Below the pieces are notes generated by a model that ran no database searches, was not told the DNA's origin, and saw nothing but the letters and a program-made list of their open reading frames with translations. Positions 37,291-46,614 of a stretch of DNA of 46,614 nt are shown piece by piece. The first letter of the stretch is position 1. Each line of letters opens with the position of its first letter. Origin of the DNA: Blattamonas nauphoetae (taxonomy: Eukaryota > Preaxostyla > Oxymonadida). The stretch is taken from NCBI GenBank assembly GCA_033064195.1, contig JARBJD010000465.1:1-46614 (forward strand). The letters are read 5' to 3'. Made by a program: the position numbers and the translations under genes.

Positions 37291-40200
37291 TTATTCAATT
37301 ATATAATCAGTTGCTTTCAGTCCATGAATGAATGGAGGACATGATTCATTTTCAAGTACGATTGCCTTCAGATGTATTCCACTGAGACTGAGTTTCTGCT
37401 GTTGTATTTTCGCTATCTCAAATCCATTGCTGTCATCTTCGCTCACGATTCTTCTTGTCTGGAACGCATCATACTGATGCTTGAACCGTTTTACGGTGAA
37501 GTTCAGTGTTGTAGTCACAGTTTTCTCTCCATTCAGACACTTCACATAATCGTCACTCGTGATGCTTGTTTTCTTCAGAGACACTCCTTTAATCTTGCAT
37601 TTCTCATCTAGTGAGTAGCACTTGGGTGCAAGACAAATCATCTGCTCACCTTCCTTCTCAATTGCTAATCCCAGCAGTTTCTTCTCATCATCAACTCCTT
37701 TTCAGGATTGGGAAACCATTCGTATTTGTGGGCATCATAGAATTCTTTGTCAGCAATCACGTGTTCAAATTGTTGATGAATTCCAGCATTCTGATCACCA
37801 GCAATTGCCCAATATGCAGAGTCAGTATCTCCCTCACAGAAGTGAATCTTGTTCATATCTAGACACTTGTACATGAAATTGTAGATGAAATTCAGATACC
37901 AGAACTTCGCATTGTCGAGTGTGAATACTGCTTCTTGCAGACATGTCTTGCATGATGCTTTCTCTCGATCTTCGATCACAATGTAGTTGTCCTCATTGAT
38001 CTCTCTTGTCGCTACAAATCCTTTCATCATTTGTTTCAAGTATGTTCTCTTCTCATTGCAGATTGTGATTGAGTTGTACTTCTCAGTGTTCATTCCATCG
38101 TATCCATAACTTCCATTCAAGTTGGTCTTACAGAATTGTTCCTTTCCTTTGTTTCCAACCTTCATTGCTTCAATTCTATCGTTCATGAATGAAGTCACAA
38201 ATGGTTCAAATCCAGCGTGTCTCGAGAATACCATCACACTCCGGACTTCGTCCACAATGAAGTGGCAATAGTCGATGAGGAACCACAGATAGTATGTCGA
38301 AAAGAACATATACTGATCGTGTGTGCTCAAGAGTTGAGTCAGCTTCCGTTGTTTGTCATCAGTCTTCAATCCATGTTTCTTCATCAACGAATAAGTCTTC
38401 TCTCCAATGTTTTCTTCTGTCGTATTGATAACGATGTTTCTGAAGATTGGTGGGAAATTTATGAACTCATTAATGTACTTTTCATCGATGTGTCCTTTCA
38501 GTTCTGCAACGAACAATGTCTTCTGATTTTTGTCTTCGATAATCTTCCGGCATTCTTTATCTCCTGTTGCGGTGAATAAGCATCGTCCTGGCATGTACAT
38601 TCTGTGATTGGTGTATGGATTGTTCTTGTTCTTGATGGATGAGAAAGCACTTGGATAGAGGGAATTAAAGTCAACACCACAGACGTGAGTCATTTTGTGT
38701 TCTGTGTCCTTGGAGATAACTTTTCCATCTTCATATTTGAAGTGATTGATTGGGGTCACATCTTTGATGTTCTGTCGATGTTGAACATTCGATAATCCAC
38801 CAGTCACTGCTGCTCTCAGTTTGTGATAGGTCTGCTCATGTGTCAGAGTCATTGGTAGTGATTTCCAGATGCAGTACTTCTTCAGTTGAATTCTTAATCG
38901 AGTGAGATGTTCATCTTTGTCTGACTTGTAGGTGTTGCAGTAATCACAGCAGATCTTGACGTTCTCTTTTGAATGTCCTTTCGAATTGTCGATTCTATCC
39001 AACGTTGGTCGTACTGCTTGTGAGAAGTGTCTCTTGCAGATATAGCACACTCTCTTGCACTGTTGAACGAACCAGTCGTAGTCTGCTTCAGTGACATTTT
39101 TATCAGTACTGCGATGAGCTTTCTGGTCTTGATAAATGTATGATGCAACCTTGTACTTCCAGTACTGCTTCGTGATTTTTATGTCACCAGATTGATCCAC
39201 TCCATTGAAATCATCGTCGATATCAAAGTCCTTGTAGGCACAAGCATACTTGATTGCTGAAGCGTTGGCTGACAATGAGAGATTGTGCAACATATCCACT
39301 TTGTATTGGAAGTTCAGAGCAATGAGATTATCCAATGGTGCAATCATACATTCGACGTCTCTGATGTTGTAGAATTTCAGGTATTCCCATCTGTTTTGAA
39401 TCCTTGTTTGTTCCAATCGTCAAGGTAAAGTTGATAATCAGTGTCGGACATTTCACTGTTGTTCAGACTGGAGTAGAATTCATATTTGGAGAATGGTTCT
39501 TGTTTGCTCAACACTACATCGTAGTCTGATGAATCAAATGATTCGTAGGCAAAGAATGATTTCTGAAGTGTCGTATTTCCTCCAAAGGCTTTGACTGCAT
39601 TATCCAAAGTCATTGGTCCTGTGTATGACATCATGTCTATGAATCGAAGCACCTGTTGTGTCTTCTCGTGTCAGATCAATACTTGTTTGTACTTTGTTGT
39701 GATCCAAGGAAGCTCACCACTTTCCAATCCTTGTCAACGAGATCACGGAAGATGAGATTGATGTCGAATCTGGGCACTGTTGAATCCAATGACACTGACT
39801 TCATTTTGTGAGGGAATCTCTGGGTCGTCGTAGTAGTTGTCCTCTCGAACTGTGTCTGCATATTTGAAGAGTGCTCTGATCCATTGCTTCACAAAGTCCT
39901 TTCCATCTCGAAGATCAAAGTAGATTGACTTCGCACCTGATTTTGTCTTAATTGATGATGCAACGGAGAGGCTTCAGATGAGAAATCAACTGTGTGTTGT
40001 CATCAGAGAAAAGATTGTCAAGAATGAGATCTTCCATTGTTTCGAAATCATAAGTGATGTAGTACTGTGTTGGTTTGAATTCGTCTTGTCTTTTGTGTGC
40101 CATCAGAAATTCATAAGTTCTATTGTTGAGGATGTGTGGAACATACGGTCTTGGTGTTTTGTCAAGAGTGATCTTCTTCACATGTTTTCCATCAAGTTCT

Positions 40201-41676
40201 TTGCACTCTTTGAGTTGCTTTCTCGTAGTATGTCTTGAAGTGAGAATCCTTGACTTGGAATCCTCTTGACTGACAATATGGACAGAGCTTGTATCCAGTG
40301 ATTTTCTCAGGATCAACAATGAACATCACATGAACGAGAGTGGCTGTAAGTGGAATCATCAGAAGTGGAAGAACTCTTGCATCATCATTTTCGTTGACAT
40401 ACGATTGACTTAGGAAATATCGCTTCTTGTCTTCATCATATTCATAAATGTGAACTGTGATGTTAAATTCTTGCATGACTTTCTCCATATCACATGCAAT
40501 ATCAAATCCAGGATAATTGCGCAAGTGTTCAGTCAAGTTGATGTGGTTTGAGATGGGTCAGCTTCTTATGCACAGCGAACAATCTTTTGCTTCAACGTTT
40601 CTCATGTTGATTGATATCTTTCTTCCCCGGAACTTCAGGAAGTGTGAGGAACGACAATGATTGAAAGAAGCAAATGTTGAACTCAGAATCGATGTACCGA
40701 ACGTTTCTCGTTTTGATGTGTTCAGTGAGAATTGCATTTGCTTTTCCTGCAACTGGGAATCGATAGACTGCAACTAGAATGGAGTGGAATGCTATGTACA
40801 TTGTCTTCGTATCCATCAGTGTTCTCTCTTGAGATTCTTTGATCAGATTGATTGCATATTTGAATACTCATTGATGTCTCCTGAACTTCTGATCACCGTT
40901 GGGAAACTCTTCGATGTGTTCTCCAATTCTGGTCTGAAGTCTTTGTATGTTGTCTCATCTTTGTCTTTTCTCTCGATGATCTTTCCAAAGTCAATACTAA
41001 TCTTGAATGGATGATCTTTCTCTTTGTCGAACACTGCTTTGATGAAGGTTGTGATTTCTTCAACATTCTTCAGATGATTGTGGAAGTACAACTGATATGG
41101 TTTTCCATTTATCTTCAACCTTCTCGACCTCATTCTTTTGAACTTCCTTCGTGCATTCATGAGACATTCATTGAATGCTACTTTGTCACGTGGTTCAGCA
41201 AGTAATATGCATTCTTCAAATCCATCAAATGGTCTGTACTTCTCTTTTTCCATTTGTTCATTTTTCTTCTGAATGATCAACAGATTCTTCATCCAATGAT
41301 CCATCAGCTTCTCTTCAATTGATTTCAGTTTCCACGTCATTCTGAACACTTGCTTCTTCAGTTCATCTTTGTTCACTCTTGGATTTGCTTTCATGTTTTC
41401 AACAATCATTCGGTGAGCGAGTCGATCTTCTGACGCCATCTGTTGTCGAAGTTTAACTTGTTCAATAAAATCTGGAATGAGATTGAGATCGAGATTCTTT
41501 GTTGGATGTGGAAACTCGAGATCTGTGTGTTGAAGCATATTCAGAAGAAATGAACGATGATGTTGATAATTTTGCTGTCTGGAATATACGTTCGACCATC
41601 ACTAAATTGAAATTGTGCATTCGGAAGAGATCTCGAATTTCTTGAATTCTTTCTTGACTGGTTGTAGCAGTGTCAT
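37291..41676 (-). pseudogene. family-B DNA polymerase, outer copy (heavily broken)
   Basis: Relic of the same polymerase as 19856-24283, with recognisable OTU-like, zinc-finger, exonuclease, HNH-like (CYICKRHF, LDRIDNSKGHSKEN) and palm segments in the same order. It has about nine breaks and is the most decayed gene of the outer element, while the integrase beside it is open. It lacks the 36-bp repeat found in the inner polymerase. Confidence 0.85.
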
Positions 41677-41717
41677 TTACTACAAAATAAAAATCCGAAA
41701 ATAAAAAAGTTGAGCGT

Positions 41718-42109
41718 TTATTTCTTGTTTTCTCTGATGGGGCTTTTTCTTAGCAGTCAGCCATGCATCAAGTCTAATTCTGAACACTTCACTTCCGCCA
41801 ATCTCTCGATATGTGAATGGAACCAGAACTTTAGTGTACTCACCGACGAGTTCACAATTGTATTTCTTCAGTTCATTTCTCGACGAATGATTGAGTGTAG
41901 TGTCGACGTTTCGCTAAGTGAGGTCTGTTTCCTTGATTCCACAACTTTGGTTTTATTCTCCATTCAACTCCCTCATGAACATACGTCACCGGCACATTAT
42001 TTCTGACATACTCAGAGACTAGTGAACAGTTCTCTTCTCTCATTGATTCAATTAATGCTTGTTCTGAACATACTCGACGTCTTTCCTTGTACATCGCAGT
42101 TGGATTCAT
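41718..42109 (-). pseudogene. two-repeat right-end protein, outer copy (broken)
   Basis: Equivalent to 24327-24716. Both repeats are recognisable, about one break. The first part lies in the TIR and matches the start of the outer fibre gene. Confidence 0.7.
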
Positions 42110-43800
42110 TTAATACAAATTAAAAATTCAAAATTAGATTTTCTTTCGTTGTTTTCTCAGTTTTGGATTTTCACTGAAATCGAGGATCAATGGGTTCGAT
42201 CACTCATTTCTCAAGAGTGCTTGTTTCGTTCTAATTCGTCGCGTTTCTGATTCTCCTGAACTCCAGGATCATCGTGGTATGCTTCGTTTTTGAAGATTTC
42301 GGACTTTTGCAGAGATATTGGCACTTTCAGGACGGTCTCAGATCTCGGTAAAAGTATGAATTCTTCATCATTTCACTCTCATTTTCATCTCTTATTTCAG
42401 CTCTGTTTCAGTTGTTTGGTTGAATTGTCGCCTCATTTCTCATTCGTTACCATCTCATTTTGACCTCACTTCCGTCTTCATTTTCTCGTTGATTTCTGTT
42501 TTTAACCACTTCATTCATGTTTCTTTCGTTCAAACTTTTTCTCCAATTCAACACACTAATTTCCGTTAAGTGAAGATTCCGGACTTTTACAGAGATCTCA
42601 CTTTCAACGGCTCACTTCATATCTCGGAATTTTTCCGTAATCTTCATCATTTCATGAACATTTTTTTGAATCATTTTGTTGTTTTAAGAGAAAACCGGGA
42701 ACACAGACCTAATTTTCACTATTGGTGTCACATTTCACACATTTTCACGATCGTCAATTTCCCTCTCAGTTTCAGACTTGCCCGTTTCATTGTTGGTTGT
42801 TTCGCTTTCTTTTACTCTGTTTTTGTGAAAAAGTGATGAAAAGTTGACTAAAATGATGTGCTAGTGAAGTGAGAACAGCCCACAAAATGGAAGTAATATG
42901 AGCCAAAATGAAGAGGAATGGTGAAGAGATCAAATGTGAAATGGGAGAGAAAGTGATGAAATGAAAGGGACTACAGTCGGTTTTGAAGTGACAAAACGGT
43001 CAAAAGTTGTGAAGTGAAAACATGAAAAAAGTGACTTTTATGGGAGAAACTTATCCGACAAAATCTCCTCAAAATTCGAGCACACCTTACTCATACCGTG
43101 AGAAAGAAGGATTTGCGACGAAATTGAGATCAAAAATCCATAGTGTCAAAATGTTGGTGCAAATGTGTCGTCACAAGTGTGATCGAAAACCGACCCTCCA
43201 GAGCGAACTATAGGTGGTGTAAAACCAGAATTCTCAAAAAGCGTCGCTTGAGTGTAATTGTGAAGTGGTTTGAAGGAAAATCGTTTAAAATGAAAATTGA
43301 CAAAAATTGTGAGAACGATCGTGTGTCGAGGATCGTCAGAACCGAATGACGCGAAAACCTGTCCACTATCGATTTGACATGTTTTGAGACCATCAGAGGG
43401 CGAAAAGTGATGTATAGGAGAAGAGCGAGACGTCACTTTCTCCTCCTTAAAAATTTTGTCATTTTCAAAATATGTTGTGGGGTCGGATCAAACTTTTTTC
43501 AAAGTGCTTTTTCCGAAAATTTCACCTATCAACATCAATTTCGTAATTTTAGAACGTGTTTGAACACAATTTGAGACATAAAGGTGTTCATAGTGGCGAA
43601 ATCCGAACATCGACTTTTCGTCACTTTTTCGACCTAAGTTCGGTACACAGTTCGACGAATTCCCAACCGATTTTCATCAGGATTGTCTTGATCGAGGACC
43701 GACAGTGTCCCCAAGATTTTAGAATTTTTGCAGAATTTTTCGAAATGGTTCTCACATTGGATTCGACTGATTTGTGGTCAAAAATAGATTTTCAGTAGTT
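42110..43800. other. non-coding TIR interior of outer right end
   Basis: Same kind of sequence as the other TIR interiors: purine/pyrimidine switch near 42840 and AAGATTCCGGACTTTT near 42571. No conserved reading frame. Confidence 0.5.
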
Positions 43801-44391
43801 TCAAGACCTTTCATGGTACTTTTCAAGTGAGGACGGTCTCCAAAATACAACCAATTGTCCAAGCGAACGTAATACTCATTCTTTGTTCGTAAATCGCGAT
43901 ATTTGAATGGCTCAAGTACCTTTGTGTATGTTCCAATGAGTTCACAATTCTCTTTTTCAATTCATTTTCAACAAACGATTGTGTGTATCGTTTTCGTTTG
44001 TTCTGATGAGTTCTGAATCCTTTCATCCATTTTGATGGGATTACTATCCATTCAATTCCTTCGTGTCGATATGTTACTGGAGTACTTGAATGAGTGTATT
44101 CAGAAATGAGTTCACAATTTTCATTTTCATTGATTCAATAAGCTTCTCTTTTGTGCAACGATTTGCTGGTCGAAGATATTTCTGACGATTCAGATGTGGT
44201 CTGTATCCTTTGACGAAATTATTGACGTACACTTGATAAGTTTCATCTGGTTTCTCTTCGAGGTAGTATTCGAAAGTACTTCCAGTGAGATATGTTGTTC
44301 CTTGTCGATTGAGAGTTGGAGGTGATTTCATTTTCAAATTATCTTTCTCGAGAATTTCTAGGAGTTGTGTTGGTGTCAAGACGCTGCTCAT
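43801..44391 (-). pseudogene. three-repeat end protein, outer right TIR copy (broken)
   Basis: Relic of the gene at 26425-27018; about two breaks. Its start and T-rich promoter are kept. Confidence 0.75.
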
Positions 44392-44687
44392 TTTATACAA
44401 ATTAAAAATTGAATAAAAAAGAAATCGACTTTGTTTTCTAAAAGTACTCAAAATTTGCTTCAAAAGACACTTTTCAAGAGGTCCCTTTTCGTCTTTATTT
44501 TTGAATTTACGGCCAAATATTGACTACTCTGAAATGTCAATATTTTCAGTAGTAAGTGAGATGGAAATTAGAATGAGTCATATTAAAAAAATCAATTGGC
44601 TTTGAGATTCAAATTGATTTCTCGTTCCAATTCTCCTAGGAGTATCACCTATGCCAGTTTGGTTCCCATTTCGCTTATACCACTACT

Positions 44688-46614
44688 TTTACCCCTTATT
44701 CAGATGAAAATGGACCTACTTAAAAACTCGAAATTGCTCATTTTTTGCAGATCGAGAATGCTCTTAATGACATGAATTGTGATTTTGATCAGGCGAAAAT
44801 GCTTTTCTGGTTCGATGATGACCTGTTTGTCGAAACAATTCCCAAAAGCTTTTTCGGTGTTGTTTCTGAGGATCATATAGATGATTTCCACACTGGTCTT
44901 TCTCTTCTTTCTTTCAAAGGATTTCTCACAACGTAGAAGATTCTCATTTGAATGAAACGAAGCATAATGAGGTAATCATCCAGTTATCATCTGAGTATCT
45001 CATTCTGACTAAGTTGCCATGATCATGAACTTGTTGGAACATTGAACTGATTTCGTCATATAAGCTGTAGAAAACTCGAAAGACGTGATTTGAATTTGAA
45101 AGAAGCAAACCAGCAGGATATGAACTTTTCGATAAGTAATAAAACGCTTTGATCGACCACGAACCATTCCACACATCGGTCAGACACATCTCACTAGAGA
45201 CTGCAGAAATAAGTTGTGATAAGACTTGACCGAAGGAAAGCCTATCTGAAAACAAGGGATTCAGAAAGAAATTTCAATCAGGAAGTGATCCAACAAATTC
45301 ATGCCATCAGAATCGGATTGAAGTTCCATTATCGTGACGGTCATGATTGTGCTCTTTTCGAAGAATGTATTGATCTCAAATTACTGTCCAAGTCGACCAA
45401 GATACTGAGATTGTAAAGAGATGAAATGACGTTCGCTGGAAAGAATATGATCATCCGAGTCCTTGGTAGAATAATGAAAACATTGAATTGTATCCTCGAA
45501 ATTTGTGTGATGTCAAATTTTCTCACCCAGATATTGCCAAAATGAATTGTGAAGTGGCACTTTTCAAGTGCAAGGGGTTGTCTCAATTCGTCGCAAGATG
45601 TTTTTGTCCAAATTTAGGTTTTTTCTTAGTAGACCATAATCAGACAGAACTGAGTGACACAACTCTCACCCACCTCTTATCTGCCAATGTTTTTCCAAAA
45701 TGTTCGAATCGTCAAAAAAGGATCTGGCAAAAATTTCATCAAAATTGGTTCACGGGTTGTTGAGAATTTACCAAAATGAATGTATAAAAAGGCCAGAAGC
45801 ATGCTTAATGCAGTTTTCTCAGCGAGTACTTGGAGTTTTTTTCGAAATTGTATTTTTTCTTAGTTAGACAACATCTATCTGTTTTCGATTAAAAATCTCG
45901 ATTTATGGGGGTTCATGAATTTCGGCGCTTTTCTGACGGCACTATGAATTGAACATGAGTAAGACAGAAATGAAAACCAAATACAACAGGCCTTAAAGAC
46001 ACAACAATATCGAATAGACACTCTTTATGTTGAAAGAACGGCAATTCAGACGGTTGAAGTCATTGTATGTCTGTTCTCGTGGTGTCACAAATCAATCTTA
46101 TCTCACATCAAAACGGTCTTGTTTGTGTTACTATCTCAATAAAATGCACACACAAAATACTGGGTGTATGCTGAAACTTTTTGAATAGATGACTAATTTT
46201 TATGCAACTTCGCATAAACACATCATTTTCTCACAATTGACAAAAAACTGTTTCACCAAAACACCAGCTGTCCAAATGAATCCTCCGGATGAAGAATACT
46301 CTTTCATTCTTTCTCTTTGCCAGTTTCATTTGAGATATTTCATATTGTTCTGTTCGTTGATTGTTTTGGTGAAGGGACCTTCTGAATGGTTGATTGTCGA
46401 AATCACTGACAAAAGTTGTCGTCATCCTTGCAGAGCATTTGTGAATAATCAGTTTTATTCATCTTTCTTCAACACTTCGAACAATGAGAACCTCTCTTCT
46501 ATCTCATAGGGAGGAGATTTAATGAGGAGAACATGCCCTCCACCAAAACGATCTCTGTCTCCACTCGTCATGATTCTTTGCTAAGATGAATAAAAATTAT
46601 GGATCGAAAAACTT
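44688..46614. other. right flank, no recognised gene
   Basis: The sequence does not continue the hAT relic of the left flank. TTTTTTGCAG at 44741-44750 looks like a 3' splice site, followed by an open stretch to 44936 (ENALNDMNCDFDQAKMLFWF) that could be an exon of a host gene. Two further short open stretches (45216-45416 and 45488-45763) have no recognisable motif. An open frame of 106 codons at 46189-46509 contains a hydrophobic segment (YFILFCSLIVLVKG) but no known domain. None is supported strongly enough to call a gene. Confidence 0.4.
45783..45815 (+). promoter_or_regulatory. TATA box plus initiator, host-type promoter
   Basis: TATAAAAAGG at 45783-45792 with GCAGTT at 45810-45815, about 29 bp downstream. 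This fits the TATA-to-initiator spacing of animal RNA polymerase II promoters, and CAGT-type initiators are common in arthropods. No long reading frame follows directly, so the transcript would need introns or be non-coding. Confidence 0.4.

Larger units (their letters stand above)
3186..44687. mobile_element. outer Polinton/Maverick-type element (interrupted)
   Basis: The ends are AGTAGTGGTATATGCGAAAT at 3186 and the inverted equivalent ending at 44687. Removing the nested inner element and one duplication leaves about 20.77 kb. Gene content is that of a Polinton: family-B polymerase, integrase, packaging ATPase, capsid-type proteins and several small proteins. It is a fossil with roughly twenty breaks, about half in the polymerase, plus the insertion of the inner copy into its fibre gene. 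MCP, ATPase, integrase and most small genes are still open, which argues against great age. The six bases outside each end (ATGGTG on the left, TTTACC on the right) do not match, so no target-site duplication is visible. Confidence 0.9.
41966..44687 (-). repeat. right TIR of outer element, mosaic
   Basis: Inverted copy of about 3186-5888. The segment at about 43190-43490 resembles the inner element's TIRs and not the outer left TIR, while the segment at about 42300-42360 matches the outer left TIR (ACCGAGATC with CGTCCTGAAA in inverted order) and not the inner ones. Confidence 0.8.

Overview
This is eukaryotic DNA dominated by two copies of one Polinton/Maverick-type element (a large self-synthesising, virus-like DNA transposon), one nested inside the other. 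The evidence is protein-primed family-B DNA polymerase, a retroviral-type integrase, an A32-like packaging ATPase, two related capsid-type proteins, inverted terminal repeats (TIRs) that begin AGTAGTGG, and a 6-bp target-site duplication. The standard genetic code is used. The host cannot be named. TATA-box promoters with a likely initiator about 30 bp downstream (1355 and 45783), and a hAT-type transposase relic of a kind common in animals, make an animal, possibly an arthropod, a reasonable guess only.

Layout. 1-1000 holds a single gene of the element's end-gene family, between short inverted repeats. 1001-3185 is a decayed hAT transposase. 3186-44687 is the outer element, interrupted at 6595-27320 by the inner element. 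The inner element lies inside the outer element's fibre-like gene, with the duplication CACAAC on both sides (6589-6594 and 27321-27326). 44688-46614 is flanking DNA with one plausible promoter and no gene I recognise.

Both elements are about 20.7 kb without the nesting and have the same gene order. From the left: TIR with a three-repeat protein gene; a fibre-like gene ending in a phage-type S74 chaperone domain; a 136-aa protein; two paralogous capsid-type proteins; two small MAPG proteins; a 209-aa and a 320-aa protein; the ATPase (opposite strand); a 108/119-aa protein; integrase; DNA polymerase; then the right TIR with a two-repeat and a three-repeat protein gene. Expected roles are replication (polymerase), integration (integrase) and particle building (capsids, ATPase, fibre, small basic proteins). 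I found no adenain-like protease. Both copies are fossils: the inner has roughly ten breaks, the outer roughly twenty, mostly in its polymerase. Many other genes are still open, so both insertions look fairly recent, the inner being the younger.

Most unusual points: TIRs of about 2.7 kb whose inner edge falls inside a reading frame, so that two different genes share one N-terminus; a phage-type S74 domain on an element fibre; an HNH-like domain inside the polymerase; paired capsid paralogues; promoters built like poxvirus late promoters; a short palindromic repeat of about 36 bp scattered in frame through the genes; and a 924-bp tract of identity between the two otherwise diverged copies.
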